Source: Parus major
Taxonomy: Eukaryota > Chordata > Aves > Passeriformes > Paridae
DNA length: 64,000 bases
Reading direction: 5' to 3'
Assembly (NCBI RefSeq): GCF_001522545.3
Contig: NC_031773.1
Location: forward strand, 19,168,302 to 19,232,301
The translations under genes and the position numbers were made by a program. The stretch's first letter is position 1; each line of letters begins with the position of its first letter. The notes below the pieces were generated by a model. The model had not been told where the DNA came from and searched no databases. It saw only the letters and a list, made by a program, of their open reading frames with translations. This document shows, one piece after another, positions 1 to 13,829 of this stretch.

Positions 1-3000
1 AGCCAAGCCTCTGGTTAATATTCTTTTATCTTGCACTTCAAATTGCAGACCTTATTTCATGAATCTCAGATAATCATTCTTCAATGTAGGGTTTTTGTCC
101 TGCTTTTTAAGAAATTCAGTTGCTTCAATTTCTACCATGTTCATGACTGCAAAGTATGTGCAAAAGAGGTGTTTGTATCAAAGTAGTGTTTAATATTGCA
201 TGATGCAGCAGGTGTAAACATGCAAACATGCACCTCAAAATGCATGTAGGTGTAGCAACACCTACAGCACTTCAGCTTGCTTCATCACTAAATCAGCTGT
301 AAGAGACTTTATAGCAACAACAAACCAATATTGACATTTAATATTATATTGTGAAATAATGATTCTGACTTAAAGGCCGGAGTAACTATTAACAAAAAAA
401 ATGTCATGGATCAGGAAGGAAGATGGTCATTTAATCAAAGGTTTAAAATAAGTAAGATTAGTAACATCACCAAGTCTCAGAAACATGAGTTTACTGATTG
501 GTGACAAGCAACTTTTTAATTTGGTGGACAATCTACAAGAAGAAATTTGCATTCTTGTATATCAACTCACACCATATTCTTAATCTTTGAGAGCACTCTA
601 TTCTTCCTGATGCAGCAAAGCTAGTAATTATAATATAAAAATAGCTAAATACCCAGGATATATATAATTACTTTGTCACTCACAACTCAATTATTTTAGT
701 TCAGCATGAACTGTGCATTTTGCCTTTAATACAGTACTTGCATCATTCCTTTACTAAAAACCCACAACCTCAAAAGCCTGTGGCAGTAAATGTGGTGAAA
801 GCTTTTACACAAAAGACTTACATCAATTTATTTGTTGTGTATTGGCGGAGTTGGAAGGCTGTGAAAGAACTGCGGAAGTGCTGGGACTTAATATTTTCAC
901 TGGTTTAATCTCCAGATTCTCTGATTAGATTTGTGGATAAATTATGGTTGTAGCTGTTTCACAAACATGTAGGAATACATGGTCCCTGCAGTGATGAGTA
1001 TAAAATTCTGCTAATGCTGTCAGTGTGTGTGAGGGCGCTTTTCCACTAGTACTTTTCATGGGAGATGTTACCAGAAGTTTCTCCAGTCTTTTCTCTGTTT
1101 TAGTTGAAATGTTTATTCTGCTGTGAATGAAGCTTTTTTGTTTTACTGGGCAAGGTGAGAAAAATAGGTTTAAAGTTACTGACTCCTGTGATCTGGTGCA
1201 TGTCCCCTTATGACTCAGAGCATCATGCTGGATCCATATTAACCAGAATATATTTCCAGTAAAGAAATTAAAAAAAAAAAAAAAAGAAGTGGTTATGCCA
1301 TTTCTCTCTCACCCTTCTGTCTTACAAAACTCAGTATTTTCTTTGTCTGGTTTCATTCACAGATCCTATGCTCCAGAACTCTGAAACAGACTGAACCACA
1401 ACAAAGAAAATCTTACTTGAAGTCTTAATCACCTTGAATTCAGGTGAATCTTAGCCATTTTTTCTTTCCTATCTCAGATACAAATGGCAAGCACAGACAA
1501 TTACCTCAGAATAAATCATGTCATAGCTGGGAGGGGAAGAGCCCTGTGAGATAATCAGGCTTAGATCTTACACTGAACACAGTTCAGTTTGGTAATCATG
1601 GTCTGCCAATCTAACTTGCTCTCTGCATATTTGAATATCTAGGCTGATCCTATCCCTTGTTTTCTTTCCTGTAAGTGCTGGCATCACAGCAGTGCATAAA
1701 GCACATCTAGGAGTTAGTAATGTGTTGAGGAGATGTGGTAATGTTCTTTGATCAAGACACCATTTCTCTGAGCAAAGAAGGGCACACAGGTCGCAGGGAG
1801 AGTGCTGAAGCCCATACATGACACAAACTGGGAACTGGAACGTTTTTTGAACTCTCATTTATGTTGGAAGAGGAAATGTTCTTTAATGTGCTGAAGGCTG
1901 AATTAATTATTTAACTGTTGAAAAGGAGCCTACCAATCACCAGACAAGTAAAGACGAGACTATTGTGACCTTGAATGACTACAGGATTTGCTGCCAATTC
2001 AATTTAGTGTTCAATTTGTTGCTGATGTTGCTTCTTTCCAAAAATGCTGGAGTCCTAGAGTAGAAAACACAGGGCACATACTGAAACATTGTTTTTTAGG
2101 TCAGCAAGAGTTTAGATGGCTGTTACTATTGTGTCACTTTGCTTTGCTAAATACACTCTGGAACAGGGTCATGAAAGTTGGCTTTGTCATTAGGTGCTGA
2201 ACTTGGAAAGCTTCAGTTCTCAAATCACACATCTTTGTTCTGGAGTGTAATTATCATAGCTGATTATAGTAGTAAGTAAGTGTTTATTATTTGTGAGGGC
2301 AACCAGTAAGTAGGGCAGTAGAGAAGCTTGTTGTTATGCTAAAAAGCAAGCAGATCCTGTTGCCTCTTAGTTTGTTTTTCTGTAAAGCTTGCCTCCTCTT
2401 CTAGCAATTCCTCATAAAACAGCTCAGCCCACTGCTAGGGTAGGAGGAGTGCCGCAGTACAACTTCACTCTTCACTCATCTCACTTTTTTATAGGAAGGG
2501 AGCAGTGGAAAAGATACATTGCTAGTTTGTTCTTAGACAGCTTCCATTCAAGCTGCTGTTGTCCTGAAGACTGGTATTTCATTTCCAGGTTCCATCTTAC
2601 CCTTAGAGTAATCCAGATGGAAATGCTTTTGTGTTTAAATTCCACTAAGCCTTTCAGTGCTTTGCAGGAAGCATTGCTTACACTAGTTGACATGCAGATC
2701 TCAGACACGCGATAAATGCTGGTGTGTATTTATTTGTTGGAACTGTTGTTAGACATCAGCTGCACATGGATGTCAGCAGAATATGGGTATCTACTTCCAG
2801 AAAGACTGGGCATCAAATCTTTGTATTTTGTCTTGCATTTGGTTTTCATATCCGAGTGACTTGCATGTGGATATGTAGGTGTATTAATTTAGATTGAACT
2901 CTTGGATCTTCTGAAAACGTAGGACTGTAAAGATGCTGTCACAGTTTAGCATACTTGTTACCAACAGGTGTCAGTGTTGTAGTGTGTTTTTATTGCCCAG

Positions 3001-4494
3001 GGTCTGCTCTTGCTCTGCTTTGCCAGAGAAGCTTTGCTTCAGATGCTTCAGTAACACCACACAAACTGATGCACATATGGCTTTGGCACATCCTGTCCTC
3101 AAGAACTGCTACAAAAAAAAAGTACTTTCTTTCCTGGTCATGCATGGTAATGAAGGCTGTTTGGAGAATGTTTCATATTGAAGATTGCTAAATTAAACAA
3201 AGCTCATCTAGTGATACACTAATAGTTAATGACAGTGTTTGGGAAGTGAAAGGAAGGATATTAAGCACTGTAAGTCTAGCTGATGGCAAAGAAACTTGCA
3301 GTACTGACAGCTACTGCCTTCTTAAATAAATGTTAAAGTTGTCTATAGTATCTTGGTTTGATCCATCAAAGGAAAATGTTTAAGTATGTTGCTTTAAAAT
3401 GGTTATGGAAAAAAACATTTCCTTATTTTCTGTTAGCAACGAGTAAATATATATATTTTTCTTTTATTGATAGTGACAACAAGAATCTAGTCATAGAGAC
3501 TTTTAAGTGAAATTAAAGCTACATATGACAGGACTAACATTTGCTAGATCATTCTCTAACATCAAAGTCAAAATATTTTAACAGTGGTGTCTAAACTAAA
3601 CATCTGTATTCACAGTTAAGCCCATAAACAACAGATTTATAAAGAGCCTTCATTTCCTTCTCACAAAAATTTTCCTTACTGAGTTTTCACAAAACTCATA
3701 GAGCCTATGATTTGCAGCAGAAACTTGGTTTGTCTAATTGACATGAGCTGATAAATGCCTATATTAGCTAAGCAAAACACCTCAGCATCTATTTCTGTCC
3801 AGAGGCCTTCAAAACTCACACACTGGGTGTCTGTATGTCACCCTGTCTGGCAGGGATGTTGTGAGCATATCTAGCCCACAGTGGCAGCACTGAAAGCAAA
3901 AGATAAGGACATCTCCATTTCACATATTTTGTATATGCAAGAGCAAAGAGATTTCTGTTTTATCTTTTTTCATTTTCAGGGACAAAAAAATTTTCTCCTT
4001 ACTTCAGCATCATATTGAGACACCTTTCCTCATTTTTAATCCCATCTGCTATGACCTATCAAGCATTTAACAATCTTCTGTCAGGATGAGTCAGGGTACT
4101 ATGCATTTTTCAAGTTTTATTACTTGCTGAGGGTACTGTTCTGAAAAAAATATGGGGACTGGTTTCTTTAAGATATTAAAGACTGACTTTGGAAAATCCT
4201 AGGTGGGGGTAAAAAATCGGAAATTTCACTGGGTATTGTGCATAAAGGCAATATTTTTTGTGCTATAATTTTTTGAACCTGGGAAGTGTGAAAGCTATAT
4301 CTAAAAAAGTGTCTGACTCAGAAAAAGAAAAAAGGTTTATGTGTAACAGATTATAATCTGAGAAATGATTCATCTGTCACCAAGTCTTCCTCTTTTATGC
4401 AGTTGTGTGATGCAGTACTGTCAGTCTCAGTTGTTCAAATACTAGAAGCTGAGTTCCCAAGGCCTTGTCTTAAAATTGTGATTTAAAAGATAAT
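1..4494. other. Intergenic AT-rich sequence, no gene seen
   Basis: Open frames here are at most about 108 codons, overlap each other on both strands and show no family resemblance. A poly-A run occupies about 1270-1285. I see no clear LINE or LTR match, though old unrecognisable repeats may be present. Confidence 0.7.
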
Positions 4495-4499
4495 GGGTT

Positions 4500-5101
4500 T
4501 GTCGTGGTTTTAAGCCCAGCTGGAGATGAAACACCATACAGCTGCTCACTCACTCCCCTATTTCCTCCCACTCTGGTGGAATGGGGAGGAGAATCAAAGT
4601 AAAACCTGTATGTTGCGATAAAAACAATTTAATAATTGAAAATAAAGTCAAATACGATAATAAATATAAACAATAATGATAATAAAAAGGAAAAAAAAAT
4701 GCAAGTGACGCACAGTGCAATTGCTCACAACTCATTGACTGATCCCAGACCCCCTTCCCAAACCCAGAGTGGTTTCCCTTGAGGGTAACAGGGTAACTCC
4801 CCTGGTTTATATTTTGGGCATAATGGTCTAGAGTGTTGAATATCACTTTAGTCAGAGTCACCTTCCTGCAGTGCCACCTATGCTTCCACCCAGGTTGGTT
4901 TTTTTATTTGTTTTTATATCTCCTCACTGGCAGAGCATGAGACTAGGGGAAATAAAAAGTTCTTGATTTAGAATAAACATGAATTAGCAAAACCCCAAAA
5001 CATCACTGTGTTATCAGCACCATTCCCACTACAAATCCAAAACATAGCACTGTAACAGCTCATGAAAAGAAAATAACTCTACCCTAGCTGAAGCCAGGAC
5101 A
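4500..5101 (-). mobile_element. Solo endogenous retrovirus LTR with target-site duplication
   Basis: Read on the minus strand the element starts TGTCCTGGCTTCAGCTAGGG and ends AAACCACGACA. This is the pattern of a very common avian LTR family whose copies begin TGTCCTGGTTTCAGCTGGGA. It is flanked by perfect 5-bp direct repeats GGGTT (4495-4499 and 5102-5106), so the 602-bp boundaries are exact. A 5-bp duplication fits a class III (ERVL-like) or related retrovirus. No internal proviral sequence lies beside it, so it is a solo LTR left by recombination. Confidence 0.9.
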
Positions 5102-5106
5102 GGGTT

Positions 5107-5895
5107 ATATTTGCTAAGTTATTAAAGCTGTTCTTTGTCCCTTTGAAAAACTTGATTAAAACAGCAATCAGATTTTTGCACTTTACAGTACAAAACAGAA
5201 AAGATACCTTATTTCCCTCCAGAAGTAGATAAATGCATAGCAGTAAGATGGTGGACATCTAGTTAAAATTGCCTTTTTCATGAGAACTGTTGCATTTGGG
5301 AACTAAGTAATCACTACTGCCCAAGAATTACTTGCTGCAATGTGCTGACTAGGTGCTGTATACAATAGTTATAAAGAAGTGAAAAGCACCTGATACTTAA
5401 ATGTAGCAAAATATGTAAGTGCTACATGTGCAGAGTGCTCTATTGCTTTGGCTCCTTGGAAAGGAAAGGTAGACAGCCTGCTGCATGTTTGTGTAAAGTA
5501 AACGAATAAATATCTCTGATTCAGTGCTACAGGACATGTGAAAAAGCTGAGCATGAGAAAAGTTTATAACAAAGGATTTTTACTGCATTGTTTAGTGTAG
5601 ATGTTTCAGAAGAAAGATGTGAAATAAGCAGGTATATATTGCCACTGCTGACGGAGAGCATATTTGCATTGTATGCATTCAACAGAAATTAACTCATGAG
5701 AGCCAAACATTGTTGCTAAGTTTAGCAAGAAATTAGTCACAGAAATGTTGGCTTTCTGACATACCTGCAAGTGTCTTACTGAGCTTATATAATGGCAGCT
5801 GTTGCTGTTTTATGTTGTTGATAGAAATAAAGCCATGGTTGAACTGAAGCCCAGTATCAGAGTTGCTCTGGCTTAGATGAAAATCATAAAGCTTA
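5107..5895. other. Intergenic spacer between two LTRs
   Basis: This is AT-rich sequence without a recognisable gene. It shows no retroviral internal motifs, which argues that the two flanking LTRs are separate insertions. Confidence 0.65.
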
Positions 5896-6391
5896 TGCAG
5901 TGGGTGGACCCTAGCCAGCAACCTAGAACCCACTCACCTGCTTGTTCACTCCCCTTTTCCCCTAGTATCAGGAAAAATTAGACAGTGAAAATACTCATGG
6001 ATTGAGATCAAAACAATATACTAGTTGAAGCAAAAGCTGAATATGGAAGGAAGGGGAAAAAGAGGTATTAATCCATTACTTTTCAGTACTTTTCTGCTTG
6101 GAAAGCAGAATCTCAGCATGTGTAATGCCATAAATACAAACATCAACCCTTAGTCATTCTTTCTTTGAGATTTTGTTGCTAAAAACAATTTCATGTGGTA
6201 TGGAATATTGCTTTGGCCAGCTCAGGTTGGCTGTCCTGGCATAGACCCCTCTCAGTTTCTCACCTACCTGTAGCCTACTCAGTGTTCAGATAAAAGTGGG
6301 ACACTACTGTGTCATCAGTTTAGTCAGAGATCCAAAATGAACCAGCATATAGGCTGCTATGAAGACAGATAACTCTATCACAGCCAGACCA
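5896..6391 (-). mobile_element. Diverged solo LTR, same family as 4500-5101
   Basis: The + strand shows the characteristic CTAGCCAGCAACCTAGAACC start region, the TGGTATGGAATATTGCTTTGG core and an end resembling AACTCTATCACAGCCAGACC, all in the order of the 4.5-kb copy. It carries many more substitutions and indels and no clear target duplication. It is therefore older or more decayed. Boundaries are approximate. Confidence 0.75.
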
Positions 6392-9300
6392 AATATAGAT
6401 TATCAAGACAGAAAATGTGGGGCATAAAGGATTAATTAGAAATTTGTGCCCTCATTTCTCCCCCTGCCTGTCCCTCTCTCCCTTACTGTCTGCTGCTTAA
6501 AAAAGTAGTGGTCTGGAGAAAAAGAGGCATGGTCCTAATCAATACCTACCACACTTCTCCGACAGAAAGTGACAGAGAGCTGTATACAGGTTTGTTGTAG
6601 CAAGACATCCTGTTTGGTGTCATCTAAATTCTTTCTGCAATATCGTATGTCACAGCTCTTCTGAAGAAGAATAGTAATTCCATAGGACATGCTGAAGCAA
6701 ATTAAGCAGGAGTGTAGGTTCAACTTTAATAAAAAAAATGGCAACAGTGCTTGCAATGTGTCATACTTTATATGGTGTACGAAAGAAAATCAAATACCAT
6801 CTATAACCCCAGTCTTGCTCATGTCACTAGAAGTTACAGACACAAAATTGCAAATGCTCAGCAAAAGTAAAATGCATCAGTTACTTTATTATATTAGTAT
6901 AAAAGATGATTGTCATGGTATTAATTATTATTACAGATGATTCACATTAATATAAAAGATGATAAAGCATAAGTTTTATGATTTAGCAGTGGGTTTTATT
7001 TATTTTAAGGACCCAAATGCTAGCTAAATCTTTGCACAATCTATTGGGGCATAATGCACTTCATGTCTGAAGTGACACAGTTGAGTGTAAATATAAGAAA
7101 ATTATTTATCAAATCAAATATAAGAAAAGCATTAACATAGGACTATTTTTCAGATGACTCTGCTGTGAAATGGAATATGATGTCATTGCCAATGTAATAT
7201 GAGGGACTGAATTTCCCTTCTTAGAGCTGGCTGTGCCACCTAGGGCTTCCCTGATGGCACAGTACTCAGGATAGCCTTGCCCTGTTCCTAGAGTCTACCA
7301 CTAGACCTTCCAGGTATATGTTCCTCTGAGGTTTCAAAATGCATCGTCCAAACAGAAACAGATCTGATCCCCCAAAATTTACATTCTAGAAAACATTTTC
7401 CTTTTTTTCTGAAATTAGCAATTAAATTAACTAGTTAAAATTCATGTGAAAACACAAGATCACAAGGCAAATTGCTGATTAGTAGTCCCTTGTCTGTTCC
7501 TGACCCTTGACATCATTAAAGTTTCAAACTTACAGTGAAGTCTGTGAAGTGCTGCTTCTTAAAGCAGGGATCACTTCACTCATGATAACTCTCAAGTGTG
7601 TAAACAATGTCTCCTGAAACCAGAGCTCTCTGGACATGAGTAGCCAGGAGCTTTGTGCTTTCACAGACATCTCCTTCAAGGTGCTACCCATGAGAGTTAG
7701 ATTGGTTTTGTGGGTATTTGCCTTTGGGATCAGTGCAATACATTCCTAACTCCTGCTCCGTCATGTCCACAGGCTGGCCTTGAATGATGTCAAGTAGAGA
7801 GCCTGATCTATCTGCTTCCTCTAGTTTGTTAAAAAAGCTGCCAGGTGACAACCTTGTTTCTGGTCAGCAAACTGTTAATGTGGACTAGTTTTATTATTCT
7901 TTCTTGTTTTAGATACCTTTAAAAGGTTGTAATCAGCTACTTTGACCAGGTAAAAATGAAATGAAACACTGAGGTGAAGATGATAGATTGAAGGCAAAAC
8001 TAACTGGTTGCAGAGAAATACAAGGGAAAAGGCAAGAAATTAACTTAAAATGTCAAGGGCAATACCCTGAAAGAAGGATTTTGAAGTCCTTCAGGATAAC
8101 AGTTTAAAAAACCCAGAGTCATTGCTAGTGAGGGGCAGAAAGCAGTTGCATAGATAATACCTCTAACTCCAGCAGTGGGCACAGAAACCATGCCTTAACC
8201 CTAGATCAGTTGCAGAATCTACCTCCCTTCCAGCCCCCAAAGTCTCCAGCAACAACAACAACTTTTTTCTTTTCTTACCTGCTGGCATTGAATCTAAATG
8301 TTATTAATGGCAAGGCTGCTAAACCTGCAGTGTCAGTAGTGGTTCTCCAAAGGCAACACCACACATGCAGCTCCCAGAGCAAGCACAGCTCACCTGCTAA
8401 TTGGGAGAATGCAAAAGGGGCATTGGATGTGTGTTATATGAGCAAGAGTGATGTGACACATGAAGCCGAGGTGCTAGAGAATGAGCTATATTCTGAACAG
8501 TCTGTACTGAAGTTTGTACTGGCACAAATTCAAGCAAGTAGTTAATGCAAATGGAGAAATAACTGTTCATTCTCCAGTAAGTTACTCCTCTTCACAATTC
8601 ACTGACCATGAGCTCTTAGTCTATTACATGGGCAAGAAAAATGGTTTATTTAAACTTAAATGCAATCTTTATAGATTAAACTGTCACTTGAATAGGTCAC
8701 AGCCTTAAGAGACTTTCATCAGATGAGATATATTTTAAAGATTCATTTTCTTGCTGAAAGAAGGTAACAGTAGTACTGTTTTTAAAACCTAGTTATAATT
8801 GAGATGCTTTTTTTCCTATATATCTTTGTTAATATAATTTTCTTGACAAGTCTTTTTATCTTGACTATTTTTAGAGTGTATAATCCTCTGTAAGTCATGT
8901 AATAACTTTTTTTTAATGGCTAATGATTGTGACATGACCAGCTTGATACTGTGGTCTATTAAAGTCCATAATCTGATGAAACATATGCTTTGAAGCAGAG
9001 AGCTGCTAATTAAAAATGCAGAATACAAAAAATAAATTAACCTGAGAACAAAAAAAAAAACCTTCTTCGCTTATAAAGAAATAAAATATTTTTTTTTCTA
9101 CAATAATCAAATATTTTTCAAAAAGGAGGAAAACCAGGAGGCAGACATAACAATTTTCCAGATAAAAAGTAGTCAAGCTCACAAGATGTCACCATAGCTT
9201 TTCTTGAGACTTTAATTTCTTTTCTTGATGGAATTGGAATACAGGATTCTCCCTTTAATTTTGTTGGGCATATATTTTATTAAAGAATCTGAAGGAAAAT

Positions 9301-11756
9301 CAGTCTTGTAGTACATAAAAGATAAACTGTAAAATAGGTGAAGAGGAAAGGAAGGAAGCATTCTCCATATTCACTGGTGATAAGAAATAGCCATAAATGC
9401 TAGGAAGGAAAATTTGGATTTAACATGGAGAAATTTTAACAGTCAGAACAAATAAACTCTCAGAAACTTGGCCAAAGGCACTTGTGGTGGTAGGAATTTT
9501 TAAGCATGGGCTAGATAAAAGGCTCAAAGCAGTTGGATAAAATTTTAATGATAAGATTAAGTAACTGTAAGAAATTATTTGGATATAGTTGATTTTGCTG
9601 AAAGAACTAGGTTGAGTAGGTGGCCAATTTGAGTCTAAAATTATTTGTTGAAAACACTTTCAGACAGGGCTGTTCTGTCTATTGCTGTGTCCTTCCAGGA
9701 CAAGACTTAATCAGAGGCTCCTTCTCTCCAGGCTTAGGACTGCCCCTGGAAATCCCTGTCTCCCTAAATGAAAGCAAAATGGGGATATTTCTGTGCTATG
9801 TCTTTGACCCAAGAGCTCAGCAAAATGTAAACCAGAATATGGGACAGAGTTAAAAAGAAATATGTTTAATCTATAATGTATTATAGGTTAAACCTATCAG
9901 AGTTAAATATGTTTAACCTACACTTCATTATTTCTTTGGCTCTGAGAATTTGCATCGTAGGAAAGAACACAGTCTTTGTCTCACACCTTTCATTCTGCAC
10001 AACAAACATGCATGTTTGATTATTGAGAAATAGAGTCACCCATAATGTGGAAATTTTCAGCATCAAAATTTTGCTTTACTTTTTTGTTGCTATGATTTTT
10101 AGAGAAATTGGAGATCTTGGGGCCTGGTAGCTTGAGAGCTGAACATCTGGGTTTTTCCCTGAAATTTTGTCTAGTCATGGTGAGGAACAGAAAGTTCAGT
10201 GAACTAAAACACCTGTCAACTTCCTCAGAGGATATTTTTTGAGCAAATGAAGTTACACCAGCTTAAACATTCCTTGACTTAAATGACTTCCTTTTCTCCA
10301 GGCTGAGATTTGCTGCTTGTGCATTTACTCTTCCTGGGCAGGTGGTATGATTGCATGGAGTAGAGGAAATTATCCCAAATTTCATCTTTTCTGTGATACT
10401 GCCAACAGTTTAATTTTAGCAATGATCTTGCCACTGGTAGATGACTTACATGAAACACATTTCCAGAATTTTTCTAGAGAATAATAATGGGAGTGAGGCA
10501 GATTCTACTTTTTTGTATTACTTTTTCTTGATCTTGTAAGGCTAACTCTTCATCCGTTGGTAGCTTGGTGCTTAATTTCTTTTTCTTTTTCTAATGGCTT
10601 TATTCTAGGTATTAGAATATTCTTACCACACATAGATAATTCTAGAAAATGAAATGAGAAAAGGAAAAGGACAAAGTAGAAAAAAAGTTGTCCTCATAGA
10701 TAAGTGATTTTTCCTTACCATATAATAATAATTTCTTATCATATAATAATAATATTAAGTCTGGTTCCTTTCTTGAGCTTCATCTACATTTATGATTTTC
10801 TTTGATGTAGACCTAAGATCGGACTTGCTGCAAGGAGAAAGGGTTTGCATTTTAAATTCAAATATTAAACTTTGAAAAATAATACAACCTTAAAAAATTC
10901 ACATTTTCCTGCTTTCAGAAATTTTACAACTTTTCCATTCCTATATGTAGGGTACACCATGTACTCTCGATGAAAATGGCACCTAAAAGCTTTAAAAAAT
11001 TGTGTAGGAGGGAAAAAACTATATAATTTTAATTGTCAAAGTACTTCATTTGAGTACTTCAGGATTTAACTGTGTCTACAGTGTATAAAAAGTGAGTGCA
11101 GGGAAAACAGATAATTGTTCAGATATTTTCACATTATTTATATGCCTTTTTTCAGTTAAAATTTAGCATTTCATGTCAACAAATATCTCACATCTAATCC
11201 ATGAATATATGGTTAAATAAAAGGTGGAAAAAATAAGAAATTTTTGCTGCTGTTGCCTTGATATTATTTTCTATAGTCTTTTGTAAAGGCAGGAAAGTTC
11301 ACAGAAATGTTGATGGAGAACATCTGATCGATCTATATTTTGAATTTGTAAGTAAATCTTCACATCACATTCTGGTTCTAAGAGCAATACTCATACTGGC
11401 AAGAGTCAGATCCAATTGCACACAGCCTACATAAGCAATGAAATCCAGTTGAAACTTTTAAAATTGCAGATGTCGGTAGAAACTGCTCATGTGAACCGTC
11501 AGAACAAACCTCCTTCATCTAATTATTCACTGTGTGACTCTGAGCAACAAATATAATTATATAATTAAAGAAACTGTAAGCTACCCTTCAACAACTCTTG
11601 AGCAGAAACAAGATTGATTCATCCAGTTATTCACAATGTATTTGTTCATCTGTAATAGGAGGGGCATCTGCAGAGGTTCCCTGCAGCAAATTATATCACC
11701 ACTAATATGATGGCCCATTGTCTGCTAACTTTACTCATAAAAAACTTCTACTAATA
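6392..11756. other. Intergenic AT-rich sequence, no gene seen
   Basis: This 5.4-kb stretch holds only short unrelated open frames (the longest, 111 codons at 8210-8545, has no recognised similarity), several A/T homopolymers and AT-rich low-complexity patches. No CR1, LTR or RNA gene was recognised. Confidence 0.65.
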
Positions 11757-12178
11757 TTTAGCATGTCCAGAGAAGGGCAACAAAGCCAGTGAAGAGTAAG
11801 TCATGTGAGGAGTGGCTGAGGGAGCTGCTGATGTTGAGCCTGGAGAAAAGGAGGCTGAAGGGAGACCTCATTGCTGCCCTAAAGAAGGTTGTGGAAGGGG
11901 GGTGTTGGTCTCTTCTCCCAGGCAACAAGTGACAGGACAAGAGAAAACAGCCTCAAGCTGTGCAAGAGGAGGTTCAGATAAGAGATCAGGAGGACTTTCT
12001 TCACTGAAAGGATGGTCTAGCAATGGAACAGGCTGCCCAGAGAGTTGGTGGAGTCACCATCCCTGGTATTGACAACTGGACATGTCATTTATTGCTATGG
12101 TTTAGTTGCATGGGTGTTTGGTCAAAGGTTCAATTAAATGATCGTGAATTTTTTCCAACCTAAATGATTCTATGATCT
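11757..12178 (+). mobile_element. CR1 LINE fragment, 3' end
   Basis: The sequence GAGGAGTGGCTGAGGGAGCT, followed by a GAGCCTGGAGAAAAGGAGGCT segment, a GGCTGCCCAGAGAGTTGGTGG segment and a terminal TTTTCCAACCTAAATGATTC, is the classic 3' portion of avian CR1. The 3' tail is intact, while the 5' side is truncated as is normal for CR1. The open frames across it on both strands are by-products. It is decayed and non-coding. Confidence 0.92.
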
Positions 12179-12954
12179 CCTTATGTCTACAGAACGTTGA
12201 AGCCAAGGCTGGGGCCTCAGGTGTTGTGGCTGTGACGGAGATATGCAGACAAGACAAATGCAATTCGTGTTCAAGATTAGCATGTGACAGATTAGCAGGT
12301 GACATTATAAGTGACAGATTGTCAGGCCTTTCTACAGTGTGCATTTCACTGTTGCAAAGATTAGGAATGTTCTCTTTGCAATGCTTCCATATTTCCTTTT
12401 TTTATTTTTAAATTATGTTATATATTTAGCACAGGCATATTGGAAGTTCCTGTGCTTTTCACAGGTGAGGTGTGAGCAATAAGTTCAGTCTTTGAGATCC
12501 TCAAAGGCCCAGATGTCATGCTCAGCACACTTGGGCCATGTGGACCCACTTGTGTACCTGATCTGTAGGGATCTGTGTGTAGGATGTTTCATTCTTGGTT
12601 CCTGACTGTTCTAGGTCTGTCAGCAGGAGTAAATCTGCTCTAACTCCAAATGATGTAGTTTGGTGTGGGCCCTATCAACTTTCTACTGTTTTCTATCACA
12701 TCAGAAATGCACTTCATGCATTCATAGTTCACTCTAATGGTATTCATTCTGGTTGATAAATATTTAGATCATATAACCATATAATTTTATTATAATTTCA
12801 AGCTAACATACATCAATTTGTTTCCTCATTACTCTGCTTGGTTATCTTGTCTGACGTCATGATCTGAAACCTGGTATTTATGCTCATTATTCCTGCCCTT
12901 TAATTCCTAGTTCTTTTAATTTTGCCACTGTTTGAATGGAAGTTGTATCACCCT
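12179..12954. other. Intergenic spacer, no gene seen
   Basis: This short AT-rich interval lies between a CR1 3' end and an LTR. It contains two close copies of a GTGACAGATT-like motif (about 12284-12320) and nothing recognisable as a gene. Confidence 0.6.
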
Positions 12955-13829
12955 GAGAAGACAAGAAGCTACTTGTGTTTGCAGCAGAAGACATTACTAA
13001 TTCTGGAAACTCTAAGTCGTCTTAGGTGCAGGTGCCCAGGCCCTGGCCATAGAGGCTGTGGAGTGGTGTCTGTGAGGAGAGGCTGTGGCTTGCTGTGACG
13101 GACGCAAACAATTCCAGGTGCCTCCAACTGATTCACACATCGCCTCTCAGCCATGCTGGCAGTGACTCTGGGAAATATTTTAAAATTTTATTATATTTTA
13201 AAAGGGGGAAAACACTTCATGGCAATGAGGAGTGAGAGAAAAAGTGTGATGAACAGCCCTGTGTCATCATGGTTGAAGAAGGAGGATGGAAGGAAGTGCT
13301 TCAGATGCTGGAACAGAGACTGTGGAGGACCGCTGTGGAGCAGATGGATATTTCCTGAAGGACTGCATCTGGAGAGCCCCCATGGGAGCAGATATTTCTG
13401 AAGCAGTGCAGCCCCTCAGAAGGACCCACACTGAAACAGGGGAAAAGTGTGTGGAGTAAGGATTGGCAAAGAAGAGCTGCTCTGGATTGACCGTAACCAC
13501 AGTCCTTAGCTCTCCATTTCTCTGTGCAGTTTGAAGGTTAGGATGGGTAGAAGAAACTGGAATAAAGAAATTAAGATGGACCTAGGAAAAAGATATGAGT
13601 GGGGGAAGGTGCTGTTTAATTTTTTTTCTATTCAAATCTAATTTATTTGTCAATAAACCAAATTGCTCCCAAGTCAAAAGTATTTGGTCTGTGACAGTTC
13701 CCCCTGTCCTTATATAGACTCATTAGGTTTCTTTTTTCCACTTATTTTCTTCCCTTATCCTGCTGAGAAGGAGGAGGGGTAGAGCACCTGGATGAGTGTC
13801 TGTTAGGCAGCCAAAGTCAACTCACAACA
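12955..13829 (+). mobile_element. Old endogenous retrovirus LTR, long family
   Basis: A series of degenerate GGACCxxxxCTGGAGCAG-like units (about 13300-13440), followed by CAGGGGAAAAGTGTG, an AATAAA at 13653 and an end CAAAGTCAACTCACAACA, matches a long avian LTR family that I know from songbird genomes. The same family in the other orientation lies at 40354-41679. The copy is diverged and the 5' boundary is approximate. Its overlapping open frames are not genes. Confidence 0.75.

Noticed and set aside
4500..6391. Two same-orientation LTRs as the ends of one provirus
   Set aside because: The 4500-5101 copy has its own perfect GGGTT duplication on both sides, the second copy is far more diverged, and the 0.8 kb between them shows no retroviral internal sequence.
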